NCBI GenBank assembly: GCA_903897855.1
Contig: CAIUDH010000052.1
Coordinates: 1 to 64,000, forward strand
Direction of reading: 5' to 3'
Length of the DNA: 64,000 nt
From: an uncultured Bacteroidota bacterium
Lineage (GTDB): Bacteria > Bacteroidota > Bacteroidia > UKL13-3
The position numbers and the translations under genes were made by a program. The notes beneath the pieces were generated by a model, which was not told where the DNA came from, ran no database searches, and was given only the letters and a program-made list of their open reading frames with translations. Shown here piece after piece: positions 7,736 through 16,291 of this stretch; within the stretch, counting starts at the first letter, position 1; every line of letters starts with the position of its first letter.

Positions 7736-10618
7736 ATGAAGATTTTTTTTAGCGCAATACTACTATTCATCACCGTTATTTCTTTTGCCCAAAATGCGAG
7801 CGGGCGAGGCGTCATTTCAGGAAAAATTACCGACCAAAAAACCGCCGAAGAACTCACTGGGGCTTTAATCACAATCGAAAACACAACATCAGGAGCTGTT
7901 TCTGATGTGCAGGGAAACTATCAAATAAAAAATTTAACACCCAACACCTATACCCTACTTTGTAAATCGATGGGGTACCAATCGAAAAGAATTACCGGCG
8001 TGGTGTTAAACACCAATGGAGTGACGGAGGTCAATATCTCGATGGAGGAACCCACCTCACAACAGGTGAAAGAAGTGGTTATTACAGGTACCATTGATAA
8101 AGAGAAAAGTGCAGCACTCCTTGCCATACAAAGAAATAGTGCGAGTGTGAGTGATGGGGTATCAGCAGAAAGTATCAAGAAAACACCAGACAAGACCACG
8201 AGTGATGTACTTAAAAGGGTGAGTGGAGCAAGCATACAAGACAATAAGTTTGTGATTATTCGCGGACTGAACGATCGATATAATGCGGCATTCATCAATG
8301 GAGCACCACTTCCAAGTTCTGAGAGTGACCGGAAAGCTTTCTCCTTTGATATCTTTCCGGCAAATTTGCTCGATAACCTCATTGTAATAAAAACAGCCAC
8401 GCCTGACCTTCCTGCCGACTTTGCGGGAGGTATCATAAACATTACTACAAAATCAATCCCTGATAAAAACTTTAACTCTTTCTCCGTGTCAACGGGCTTT
8501 AACTCTATCACCACCTTTCAAAATGGATACACTTACCAAGGAGGCAAGTACGATTGGATAGGCCTTGATGATGGGAAACGAGCATTATCTAAAGATTTGC
8601 CTTCGACCTTCGACATGAAGAAAGGCACCATCAACGACCAAGCAAAAGCAGCTGCTTTTATGCCCAATGACTGGGGACTGGAAGCATATAATGCATCACC
8701 TAATTTGAGTTTGCAATATACCAATGCACATACTTTTTTAATTCGTAAAATGGATTTTGGCAGCATTGTGGCTCTTACATACAATAATAGCAATACATTT
8801 AGCAGCTCTATTCGTCGCGATTTCGATAATGCAGGCCCGGATGGTAAATCGCAACAACAATTTGAGCTTACGGATAAAAACTACAGCCAACAAATTCTTG
8901 CAGGCGTGTTAGGGAATTTCGCCCTTCGAATCAATGAAAATAACACCATCAGTTTCAAAAATTTAATCAACGTAAATACCGACGATAAGGTAACCAAGCG
9001 TAATGGTATTCGTGAGTTTGAATCCACTCCACAACTTTTAGAACGGAGCAGTTCTAGGTGGTTCACGGAAAATAAAATGTATTCCGGCCAACTCACAGGA
9101 AATCATTTAATAGGATCAAAAAAATTGATGTTGCATTGGATTGGCTCTATGAGTAACATTAACCGAAACATTCCAAACCTTCGGAGAATGCTCTATACGA
9201 TGCCATCGGCGAGTGCTGACCCTGGAGAACCTGCACCTACATTTATAGCATCCATCCCTATTTCGGGCAGCACCCCTACTACAGGTGGAAATATTTTCTA
9301 TTCAAACAATAGAGAAAATATTTATAGCTTTAATACCGATATGACCTTACCCCTGAGACAGAAAAAAGGAAATGTGAGCAACACACTAAAACTCGGAGGA
9401 GGTTACCAATATAGAAATCGTGATTTTAATGTTCGACAACTTGGACTCACACAATACAAAATTGTTGGAGGAGGCATTTCGTTCGATCAGAGCTTGTTAC
9501 TGTTGCCTGAAGATGAAATTTTTGCTTTACAGAATAGAGGGGTCTTAAGTAATGGCAAAGGTGGATTTAAACTAGAAGAGCAAACAAAATTCAACGACTC
9601 CTACAAAGCCAACTCTAATTTAGCCAATGGCTTTATGATGTTTGACACTCGAATAAAAGAAAAATTCAGATTCGTATATGGTGTTCGTGTAGAGGACTTT
9701 AAAATGACATTAAAAACTGCAGAAGATGATGGCACCCCCATTGACACTAGTTTTAAAAAGGTGGATATTTTGCCTTCATTCAGCTTTATTTACTCGGTCA
9801 CCAAATTCCAAAATCTACGTCTATGCTATTCCAACACGGTATCGCGACCGGAGTACCGTGAGATTGCACCATTCGGATTTTACGATTTTGTAACCAACTT
9901 TACTACCCGCGGAAATCCATCATTGAAAAGAGCCTCTATCGCTAATTTTGATTTGCGTTATGAGGTATATCCTAGCAAGGGGCAACTATTCTCAGTGAGC
10001 CTTTTTTATAAGGCTTTCAGAGATGCTATAGAGCAAGTTACGGTGGCCAACACGACCCCTGAAATAAATTTCAGCAATGTAGATAAAGCGAAAAACTATG
10101 GTATGGAATTAGAGGTGCGTTTATTAATGAGTACCATCTTTAACACAGCAGAATCTAACACGGTACTAAATAATTTCACACTCTACTCGAACCTGGCGCT
10201 AATAAAGTCGGATATCAGTGTGGTTGATGTGCAAGGCTCATTACCAGAAAAGCGCCCTTTGCAAGGACAATCGCCATTCATCATCAATTCAGGTATTCAA
10301 TATAGCAATGATATCAAGAACTTCAGTGCTGCCTTATCATTCAACCTCATTGGACGACGCATTGCCATCGTTGGAAATTCAATCGAACCGAATGTTTGGG
10401 AAGATGGAAGATCGATTATCGATTTTCAATTGGCAAAAACATTTCTAAAAAAGAAAAATCTGGAAGTGAAAATAAATTTCAAAGATGGCTTAGCCCAAAA
10501 ACAAATTTTCTATCAAGACATCAACAAAAACAAAACATTTGACGCCAAGAGCGACAATATCATAAGCGAGGTAAACAATGGCCGAGTTGTTAGTGTTGGT
10601 GCGGCATACAAGTTCTGA
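7736..10618 (+). CDS. TonB-dependent outer-membrane receptor
   Basis: A 960-residue receptor. A signal peptide (residues 1-18, ending SFAQ) is followed by a carboxypeptidase-regulatory-like domain (about 24-105, GVISGKITDQKTAEE), a plug domain (about 120-250, with SDVLKRVSGASIQDNKFVIIRGL) and a 22-strand-type barrel up to the C-terminal VSVGAAYKF. The strongly conserved plug segment GLNDRYNAAFINGAPLP is shared by a Bacteroidota receptor group often found beside a secreted beta-helix-like protein, and exactly such a gene follows at 10765. It imports a substrate across the outer membrane using TonB energy; no SusD partner is present, so a glycan is less likely. A terminator lies between the two genes. 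Confidence 0.93.
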   Translation: MKIFFSAILLFITVISFAQNASGRGVISGKITDQKTAEELTGALITIENTTSGAVSDVQGNYQIKNLTPNTYTLLCKSMGYQSKRITGVVLNTNGVTEVNISMEEPTSQQVKEVVITGTIDKEKSAALLAIQRNSASVSDGVSAESIKKTPDKTTSDVLKRVSGASIQDNKFVIIRGLNDRYNAAFINGAPLPSSESDRKAFSFDIFPANLLDNLIVIKTATPDLPADFAGGIINITTKSIPDKNFNSFSVSTGFNSITTFQNGYTYQGGKYDWIGLDDGKRALSKDLPSTFDMKKGTINDQAKAAAFMPNDWGLEAYNASPNLSLQYTNAHTFLIRKMDFGSIVALTYNNSNTFSSSIRRDFDNAGPDGKSQQQFELTDKNYSQQILAGVLGNFALRINENNTISFKNLINVNTDDKVTKRNGIREFESTPQLLERSSSRWFTENKMYSGQLTGNHLIGSKKLMLHWIGSMSNINRNIPNLRRMLYTMPSASADPGEPAPTFIASIPISGSTPTTGGNIFYSNNRENIYSFNTDMTLPLRQKKGNVSNTLKLGGGYQYRNRDFNVRQLGLTQYKIVGGGISFDQSLLLLPEDEIFALQNRGVLSNGKGGFKLEEQTKFNDSYKANSNLANGFMMFDTRIKEKFRFVYGVRVEDFKMTLKTAEDDGTPIDTSFKKVDILPSFSFIYSVTKFQNLRLCYSNTVSRPEYREIAPFGFYDFVTNFTTRGNPSLKRASIANFDLRYEVYPSKGQLFSVSLFYKAFRDAIEQVTVANTTPEINFSNVDKAKNYGMELEVRLLMSTIFNTAESNTVLNNFTLYSNLALIKSDISVVDVQGSLPEKRPLQGQSPFIINSGIQYSNDIKNFSAALSFNLIGRRIAIVGNSIEPNVWEDGRSIIDFQLAKTFLKKKNLEVKINFKDGLAQKQIFYQDINKNKTFDAKSDNIISEVNNGRVVSVGAAYKF

Positions 10619-10635
10619 TCGGTAAATTAGAATAC

Positions 10636-10676
10636 AAAAAAAGTGAGCGAAGTTGACCTTTGGCTCATTTTTTTTT
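10636..10676 (+). terminator. Rho-independent terminator after TonB-dependent receptor
   Basis: A-rich arm plus GTGAGC pairs with GCTCAT plus a T-rich arm around a 14-base loop, and the hairpin runs into a long T tract ending at 10676. It partly separates the receptor from the next gene. Confidence 0.65.
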
Positions 10677-10764
10677 GCTAACAAATACATAACATAGCAG
10701 TAACCATTACAAAATATGTCAAGTGTTATTTTGCATCATTAAATCACAAATTATTATTTTAGAA

Positions 10765-12393
10765 ATGAAAAAGTTTTATTCAACATTAACCCTCATCATT
10801 ATTTGCACTTCTTTATTCTCGCAAGTAAAATTTTTCGAAAAAGTAAGTTACAAAGGCGCCTTTGCCCCTGCGAAAGCAATGTGGACAGACAGCTGGTGTA
10901 ATTGGGACCCACAAAATACTGTTTATGCCGCAACCAATAAAACAGTGAGTGCCGACATCACCACCAACACAACCTGGAGTACAGGAGATGTGGTATTATT
11001 GCAAAATAAAGTTTATGTAACTAACAATGCTACCTTAACCATTCAACCAGGTGTTATCATCCGCGGTGAAAAAGCCACTGAAGCAACACTTATTGTTTCA
11101 CGTGGTTCGAAAATTTATGCAAAAGGAACTGCAGCAAATCCAATTGTTTTCACGTCAAATTTCGCCGTTGGAGGCCGCTCTCTAGGCGATTGGGGTGGAG
11201 TGGTTTTGTGTGGCGCTGCCCGCACGAACGCACCTGGAGGAACTTCCATCATCGAAGGTGGATTAGATGCCGTAAAAGCCAACTACGGAGGTGCCAACGA
11301 TAATGACAGTACTGGTGTCTTGTCATTTGTTCGTATTGAATTCGCTGGATTTCCTTTCCAACCGGATAAAGAGATTAACGGATTAACTATGGGTGCAATC
11401 GGTTCACTTACTCAAATAGACCATATACAATGTTCTTTCACCAATGACGATTCTTTCGAGTGGTTTGGCGGAACAGTAAATTGCAAATACCTCGTAGCTT
11501 ACCGTGGTTTAGATGATGATTTCGATACAGACAATGGATTTAGTGGAATGCTACAATTTCTGTTAGGCGTACGTGATCCTCAGATTGCTGACCAATCGGC
11601 TTCATCAACTTCTGAAGGTTTTGAGTCGGATAACGACGCTGCTGGTTCAGATAATATGCCGTATACCTCTGCCAAATTTTCAAATGTAACATTAATCGGC
11701 CCTTACCGTGGAAGTACAAGCAACACGATCGATGCAAAATTTCGCCGTGGTGCACGTATCCGTCGTAACTCTTATATCTCTACTTTTAACTCATTAATTT
11801 TAGATTGGCCATATGGATTGCATATTGATGGTGCTTCATCTGAAGGGAATGCATTCACTGATAGTTTAAGATTTAAAAATAATATTATTGCGGGTGTTGG
11901 AACAGGTAAAAACTTACAAGTAAATGCCGGTACTTTCAATATCTACAATTGGTTTGCAGGAAAAAACAATGACACCATTGCACTTTCTGCAGGAATTTTA
12001 GTATCGCCTTATAACTTTAATGCACCTGATTATCGTCCGGGCTCTACCTCAGTAGCAGCTACCGGTGCCGATTTTACTGATGCCTTTCTTGCACCATACT
12101 CTTATACTCCATCCACTATTGGATTAAACTCAACATTAAACACACTTAATACAGTGATTTACCCGAATCCTGCTCAAGGAAGTTTCAATGTATCGGTTGA
12201 TCTTACCAATGCTTCTGAAGTATCGGTTTCTGTTATCGATTTAACAGGCAAAACATTACAAAACAACACCAATGACTTTACGTCTGGAATTCATACCATC
12301 ACCTTTAACTGCTCAACATTCGTAGCTGGTATTTACTTGGTACGTATCGTAACAAGCGAAGGTATTGCTTGTCAGAAAGTAGAAATAAAATAA
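10765..12393 (+). CDS. T9SS-secreted beta-helix-like surface protein
   Basis: About 542 residues from the ATG at 10765, chosen because MKKFYSTLTLIIICTSLFSQ is a clean signal peptide. The body (about 75-430) contains short repeating beta-rich turns such as NNATLTIQPGVIIRGE, GSKIYAKGTAANPIVFTS and SFVRIEFAGF, consistent with a right-handed parallel beta-helix. The last 80 residues (VIYPNPAQGSFNVSV to CQKVEIK) are a type-A T9SS sorting domain, so it should cross the outer membrane and be anchored or released. Related proteins are sometimes misnamed multidrug transporters; nothing here suggests transport. Its place directly after a TonB receptor suggests it captures or processes that receptor's substrate, which is inference. 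Confidence 0.85.
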   Translation: MKKFYSTLTLIIICTSLFSQVKFFEKVSYKGAFAPAKAMWTDSWCNWDPQNTVYAATNKTVSADITTNTTWSTGDVVLLQNKVYVTNNATLTIQPGVIIRGEKATEATLIVSRGSKIYAKGTAANPIVFTSNFAVGGRSLGDWGGVVLCGAARTNAPGGTSIIEGGLDAVKANYGGANDNDSTGVLSFVRIEFAGFPFQPDKEINGLTMGAIGSLTQIDHIQCSFTNDDSFEWFGGTVNCKYLVAYRGLDDDFDTDNGFSGMLQFLLGVRDPQIADQSASSTSEGFESDNDAAGSDNMPYTSAKFSNVTLIGPYRGSTSNTIDAKFRRGARIRRNSYISTFNSLILDWPYGLHIDGASSEGNAFTDSLRFKNNIIAGVGTGKNLQVNAGTFNIYNWFAGKNNDTIALSAGILVSPYNFNAPDYRPGSTSVAATGADFTDAFLAPYSYTPSTIGLNSTLNTLNTVIYPNPAQGSFNVSVDLTNASEVSVSVIDLTGKTLQNNTNDFTSGIHTITFNCSTFVAGIYLVRIVTSEGIACQKVEIK

Positions 12394-12422
12394 CTTAGTA
12401 GAAAACTCTTCATGTAATTGTT

Positions 12423-12459
12423 AGCCCTTTCCTTGCCGGAAAGGGCTTTCTTTTTTTTA
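12423..12459 (+). terminator. Rho-independent terminator after T9SS beta-helix gene
   Basis: A perfect 10-bp stem, AGCCCTTTCC (12423-12432) with GGAAAGGGCT (12438-12447), a 5-base loop, then a T-rich run to 12459. The run touches the stop codon of the convergent LOG-family gene. Confidence 0.9.
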
Positions 12460-13200
12460 GCCCTCTCTTAGCCAAGAAAAAGGGCGCATTTTAACTTTGG
12501 GTGCCAGCCCATACCTTTCAATCGTATTGTTCCGTATAAATTGAGTCGCCTCTTCAACAGAGTCGGTGACCAGGTATAAGTCCACATCCTCTTTCGAAAT
12601 CAATCCATTGACCTTCATAAAATCGATATGCTTCATTAGCTTATTATGAAACTCTAGGTCGAAGATAACGATGGGAAAGTTGGAAATTTTTTTAGTTTGA
12701 ATCAAGGTTAATGCTTCAAAGAATTCGTCGAGAGTGCCAAAACCTCCAGGCATCACAATGAAGGCGTAAGAATACTTTATCAATAAGGTTTTTCTAACAA
12801 AGAAAAAGTGAATGTACACCCATTTATCAAGATAAGGATTAATATGCTGTTCGGTTAGTAACACAATATTGCAGCCCACCGATCGGCCCCCAACGGCCTT
12901 CGCGCCCCTGTTTGCCGCTTCCATAATTCCCGGACCACCACCAGTCATAATCGTAAAGCCTAACTGTGCAATGGCTCCCGAGAGTTCCATTGTTTTCTTA
13001 TAATAATCATGATCTTCTTTATATCGGGCCGATCCGAAAATAGTGACACAGGGCCCGGCAAAATGCAAGGCCCGGAGACCTTTAATAAATTCGACCATTA
13101 CATTCATCAGAAATTTAAATTCACTCCATCTCGAATGTGGTCCTTCTAAGAATTTAATTTCGGTTGCGACTTTTTCTTTTTTGGTATTCTGTATAGCCAT
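12457..13200 (-). CDS. LOG-family protein (TIGR00730, Rossmann fold)
   Basis: A 247-residue protein with both LOG-family signatures: TGGGPGIMEA at residues 86-95 and PGGFGTLDE at 151-159. LOG (Lonely Guy) proteins are nucleotide 5'-monophosphate phosphoribohydrolases; in plants and some bacteria they release cytokinins, in others they cleave AMP or other nucleotides. This is the longer bacterial type with about 40 extra N-terminal residues (PHSRWSEFKFLMNVMVEFIKGL). It stands alone, converging on the T9SS gene, so its metabolic context is not visible. Confidence 0.9.
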   Translation of the reverse strand: MAIQNTKKEKVATEIKFLEGPHSRWSEFKFLMNVMVEFIKGLRALHFAGPCVTIFGSARYKEDHDYYKKTMELSGAIAQLGFTIMTGGGPGIMEAANRGAKAVGGRSVGCNIVLLTEQHINPYLDKWVYIHFFFVRKTLLIKYSYAFIVMPGGFGTLDEFFEALTLIQTKKISNFPIVIFDLEFHNKLMKHIDFMKVNGLISKEDVDLYLVTDSVEEATQFIRNNTIERYGLAPKVKMRPFSWLREG

Positions 13201-13511
13201 AAAATGGAGTGCATTAAGTGATGGGTTACTAAATTTTGAGTGGTAAGTATACTAAGTAATTTTGATAAAATATTGCTCGCGATTGCGTTGAACCAAATGA
13301 CCGATAATAATTGCATTAGGTATCCCTATGCTGTTCTTGTTTTTAGCCCTCCATTATGACAAGTTATCGTAAGATAAATGTGTCGCGATTTTTTTATCTA
13401 GAGCAATCATCCTGATTTGCTCAATATTTTCAATAAATAGGGGTTGTTTACATGGCTTGGGCGCCAGTTGCTTCAGATTTGTTTCATTTATTTGAAACTT
13501 GCTTTGCTTCG
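13201..13511. other. Gene-free stretch between LOG gene and tRNA-Phe
   Basis: I see no convincing gene here. The only notable structure is a weak GTTTC/GAAAC mini-palindrome near 13480. An open frame that runs from the tRNA into this region on the minus strand is an artefact of reading through the tRNA. Confidence 0.6.
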
Positions 13512-13555
13512 TTTTTACAATCCTTGTAACCCTTAGGTTACAAGGATTGTAAAAA
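13512..13555. repeat. Perfect 20-bp inverted repeat just downstream of tRNA-Phe
   Basis: Arms TTTTTACAATCCTTGTAACC (13512-13531) and its exact reverse complement (13536-13555) flank the 4-base loop CTTA. It starts 4 bases past the 3' end of tRNA-Phe. It could form a very stable hairpin and stop or process the tRNA transcript, although no T tract follows beyond the stem. Confidence 0.85.
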
Positions 13556-13559
13556 TTTG

Positions 13560-13632
13560 TGGAGTGGGGCGGGATTGAACCGCCGACACCAAGATTTTCA
13601 GTCTTGTGCTCTACCAACTGAGCTACCGCTCC
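13560..13632 (-). tRNA. tRNA-Phe (anticodon GAA)
   Basis: A 73-base cloverleaf on the minus strand: acceptor 5' GGAGCGG, D-arm GCTCAGTTGGTAGAGC, anticodon stem AAGACT-GAA-AATCTT with anticodon GAA, variable loop, T-arm GGCGGTTCAATCCCGCC, and acceptor 3' CCACTCC with discriminator A. CCA is not encoded (the following bases are CAA). One acceptor pair, C5-A68, is mismatched by my reading. It has a well-formed promoter of its own. Confidence 0.95.
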
Positions 13633-13645
13633 TTTTTTCGAGGTG

Positions 13646-13676
13646 CAAATATATCAATTATAATTTATCTACAAAA
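13646..13676 (-). promoter_or_regulatory. Promoter of tRNA-Phe
   Basis: On the minus strand TTTTG (13672-13676), an 18-base spacer and TATATTTG (13646-13653) match the Bacteroidota -33/-7 consensus closely. The -7 element ends 13 bases before the mature tRNA 5' end, leaving a short 5' leader for RNase P. Confidence 0.8.
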
Positions 13677-13861
13677 CTCTAGTTTGCAATTCGCTCAATT
13701 TGTTTGCCTTGCTAAGGGTTTTGTGGTATTTAGAACACCGAAGAATTGGTAATTTTAATTAATTATTGAAAAATTATTTCGGTTTTAATATAAAAAAGAA
13801 TAAACTTGTAGCATTAAACAAGAAATTAATTATTCAATTTTAAATTATTCAAATCTGTATC

Positions 13862-14257
13862 ATGAAAAAAGTATTCCTAACCCTAGTCATTGCTATGTTT
13901 GCATTAACCGCTACATACGCTCAAGGTAAAAAAGACGTTGCTGTAACAAAAAAGAAAGTTGAGGCTACACGTGGAGCCAACACCAACATTAAAGTGGATG
14001 TGCCTTCTACTGACGTTGAAGCACCAAAACCTTCAAAAACCCGTGGAACATGTACGGTAGCTTTCACCAACAACACGGGTTATTATGTGAAAGTATATCT
14101 TGATGGTACCTACAAAGGAACTTTATCTCCTTACGAAAGTGGCTCGGTAACAGTTTACTCTGGGTACACTACAATTTATTGCATTACCACCGGTGGCACT
14201 TACGATTGGAGCGCTGCAGGAAATTGCGAAGGAACTTATACCTACGCCTTGAACTAA
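13862..14257 (+). CDS. Small secreted protein, unknown function
   Basis: A 131-residue protein with a signal peptide (MKKVFLTLVIAMFALTATYAQ), a Lys-rich low-complexity linker (about 22-60) and a compact C-terminal domain (about 62-131) that begins TCTVAFTNNTGYYVKVYLDG. The domain alternates short beta strands and turns, has many Tyr, Thr and Gly, and keeps three cysteines, which suggests a small beta-sandwich exposed outside the cytoplasm. No family is recognised. It has a promoter-like TAAACTTG about 50 bases upstream and a terminator immediately downstream, so it is expressed as a single gene. Confidence 0.8.
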   Translation: MKKVFLTLVIAMFALTATYAQGKKDVAVTKKKVEATRGANTNIKVDVPSTDVEAPKPSKTRGTCTVAFTNNTGYYVKVYLDGTYKGTLSPYESGSVTVYSGYTTIYCITTGGTYDWSAAGNCEGTYTYALN

Positions 14258-14283
14258 GTTTCAATAAAGTCATAAAACAAGAA

Positions 14284-14319
14284 AGCCTTTCCCATCAACG
14301 GGGAAGGCTTTTTTATTTT
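14284..14319 (+). terminator. Rho-independent terminator after small secreted protein
   Basis: Stem AGCCTTTCCC (14284-14293) and GGGGAAGGCT (14300-14309), with one G-T pair, a 6-base loop and a TTTTTATTTT run. The end of the run overlaps the start of the ruvX promoter element. Confidence 0.88.
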
Positions 14320-14325
14320 ACCTTT
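14318..14325 (+). promoter_or_regulatory. -7 element of ruvX, start-codon proximal
   Basis: TACCTTTG ends 5 bases before the ruvX ATG at 14331, so transcription should begin at or next to the start codon. No clear -33 element is seen. Confidence 0.55.
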
Positions 14326-14330
14326 GCCCC

Positions 14331-14747
14331 ATGAGTAGAATTATGGCCATCGATTATGGTACCAAACGAATGGGTATTGCAGTAACAGATCCGCTTCAAA
14401 TTATTGCAACTCCGCTCATCACGGTACATCCAAAAGAATCGATCGTGTTTTTCGAAAACTATTTTAAGTTGGAAGAGGTAAGTTTGGTGGTGTTCGGTGA
14501 GCCTCTTCAAAATGATGGCAGCCCTTCCGAATCGAATGTACCGTTGCAAGCATATATTAACTTGTTTAAAAAGAAATTTCCAAAAATGAATCTGGCCATG
14601 ATGGATGAACGCTTTACTAGTAGAATGGCATTAAACGCAATGATTGACGCCGGAGTGAAAAAGAATCAACGTAGAAATAAAAGTTTAGTCGATCGAACTG
14701 CTGCCGTGATCATCTTGCAATCGTACATGCAAAAGATGGGCATTTGA
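14331..14747 (+). CDS. ruvX: Putative pre-16S rRNA nuclease / Holliday junction resolvase RuvX (YqgF)
   Basis: A 138-residue RNase H-fold protein. The first strand MAIDYGTKRMGIAVTD holds the first catalytic Asp (Asp8); VVFGEPLQNDGSPSE in the middle and MDERFTS, then VDRTAAVIILQSYM near the end, complete the YqgF family pattern. Family members process the 5' end of 16S rRNA and have been proposed as Holliday junction resolvases. The start at 14331 agrees with the promoter element ending 5 bases upstream. It is monocistronic here; convergent rlmD follows. Confidence 0.95.
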   Translation: MSRIMAIDYGTKRMGIAVTDPLQIIATPLITVHPKESIVFFENYFKLEEVSLVVFGEPLQNDGSPSESNVPLQAYINLFKKKFPKMNLAMMDERFTSRMALNAMIDAGVKKNQRRNKSLVDRTAAVIILQSYMQKMGI

Positions 14748-14844
14748 TAAACCATCAATGCTTGGCCAAGGGGCATCAAAACCGAATGGCTATCTCAGTG
14801 TATTCAACACCTTAGATTGTTTTTGCCTCTTTTTGTTTTAATCC

Positions 14845-16221
14845 TTACTTAATCTCCAAACACACTATATTCTCTACGTGGCTGGTATGTGGGAACATAT
14901 CTAATGGCTGCACCATTATTACTTTATACTTAACATCAAGCAAAGCCAGATCGCGCGCTTGAGTGGCAGCATTACAGCTTACATAAACAATACGCTTGGG
15001 AGCAGCGATCAAAATTTGGGCAATCACATCGGCATGCATTCCATTGCGTGGAGGATCGGTTATGATGACGTCGGGTACACCATGCTCTTCGAAAAAAGAG
15101 GCAGTAAGCAAATCTTTGATATCTCCGGCGAAGAACGAGGTGTTCACAATGTTATTCAAGCTTGCATTCGATTTCGCATCCTCGATGGCCTCGGGTACGT
15201 ATTCCAATCCTACCACTTTCTTGCAATCGCCGGCCACATAACAAGCAATACTTCCGGTGCCTGTATATAAATCATAGACGATATCCTCCTTGCGTAGCTG
15301 CGCAAATTTCTTAGTAAAATCGTAAAGTATCTTCGCCTGTGGAACATTCACCTGAAAAAAAGCTTTGGGAGAGATCTTAAATTTTAGTTCACCGATGGTT
15401 TCCATCAAGAATTCGTTGCCCGAATAGTGAAGCACCGGCAAATCGGTGATGGTATCGTTTCGTTTAGAATTGATAACATAAAGAAGAGACGTGATTTGAG
15501 GGAATTGTTTTTTGACTGCTTCCAAAATCATCGTGATGATTTCCTGATCATCCTCAATAAACATAAGTATAAACATCCACTCACCTGCGGTATTATTTCT
15601 TAAAATAAGATTACGAAGCATCCCATTTTGATCACGCAAATTAAAAAAGGTAATTTCATTTTGAATCGCGAAATCTTTCACAAAGTTGCGAATCTGATTG
15701 CCTAAATCGTGCTGTAAATGACAATCGGTTATATCCAGCACCTTATCGAAACGTCCGGCTACATGCAGGCCCAGCGCCTTATGCTCTTCCACATCGAGTT
15801 GCGTTAATTCGGGCACCCATTTTTTATGCGTGAAAGAGTATTCCATCTTATTACGATAATGGGTCACCTTGGCCGACCCTACGATTGGATTGATTTCTGG
15901 CAGCTCTACCTTTCCAACATTCACTAATGATTCTTCTACGGTGACCTGTTTTAATCGTAGCTGAGCAGCGTATTGCATCTGCTGCCATTTGCATCCACTG
16001 CAGTAATCAAAATGGGGGCAAAATGGGGCGCTGTAACTTTCTCCACGACTATAAAATTGTGTCACGTTGGCATCGGCGTAGTTTCGTTTCTTTCGATGGT
16101 ATTCCAAATCCACTACATCGCCAGGCACGGTACGTTGTGTAAACACGACCATATTATCGATTCGGGTGATGCATTTCCCTTCATTCACAGCCTTCTCGAT
16201 GGTTATATTCTCAAACTTCAT
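14845..16221 (-). CDS. rlmD: 23S rRNA (uracil-5-)-methyltransferase RlmD-like (RumA family)
   Basis: A 458-residue SAM-dependent methyltransferase. An N-terminal TRAM-like RNA-binding region (about 1-55, GKCITRIDNMVVFTQRTVPGDVV) is followed by the Fe-S cysteine cluster FCPHFDYCSGC (about 68-78) with a fourth Cys near 163 (TDCHLQ), the SAM motif YDLYTGTGSIACYVA, the DPPRNGMHADV loop and the catalytic cysteine in VYVSCNAATQARDL. It forms 5-methyluridine in 23S rRNA (U1939 in E. coli; the closely related RlmCD or TrmA-like activity cannot be excluded). Start at 16221 agrees with TATTTTCG ending 5 bases upstream. Confidence 0.93.
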   Translation of the reverse strand: MKFENITIEKAVNEGKCITRIDNMVVFTQRTVPGDVVDLEYHRKKRNYADANVTQFYSRGESYSAPFCPHFDYCSGCKWQQMQYAAQLRLKQVTVEESLVNVGKVELPEINPIVGSAKVTHYRNKMEYSFTHKKWVPELTQLDVEEHKALGLHVAGRFDKVLDITDCHLQHDLGNQIRNFVKDFAIQNEITFFNLRDQNGMLRNLILRNNTAGEWMFILMFIEDDQEIITMILEAVKKQFPQITSLLYVINSKRNDTITDLPVLHYSGNEFLMETIGELKFKISPKAFFQVNVPQAKILYDFTKKFAQLRKEDIVYDLYTGTGSIACYVAGDCKKVVGLEYVPEAIEDAKSNASLNNIVNTSFFAGDIKDLLTASFFEEHGVPDVIITDPPRNGMHADVIAQILIAAPKRIVYVSCNAATQARDLALLDVKYKVIMVQPLDMFPHTSHVENIVCLEIK

Positions 16222-16226
16222 AGGCG

Positions 16227-16234
16227 CGAAAATA
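16227..16234 (-). promoter_or_regulatory. -7-like element of rlmD, start-codon proximal
   Basis: On the minus strand TATTTTCG ends 5 bases before the rlmD ATG at 16221, the same spacing as in seven other genes of this window. Confidence 0.5.
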
Positions 16235-16291
16235 CGAAATTCGGGTGGGGTTAGGCTGGAGAAAATAGCAGATTGTATTTAGTGCAATCGC

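Noticed and set aside
13354-13617. 87-codon frame on the minus strand overlapping tRNA-Phe
   Set aside because: Its first codons are the tRNA read as protein and it runs through the long inverted repeat; no family features.
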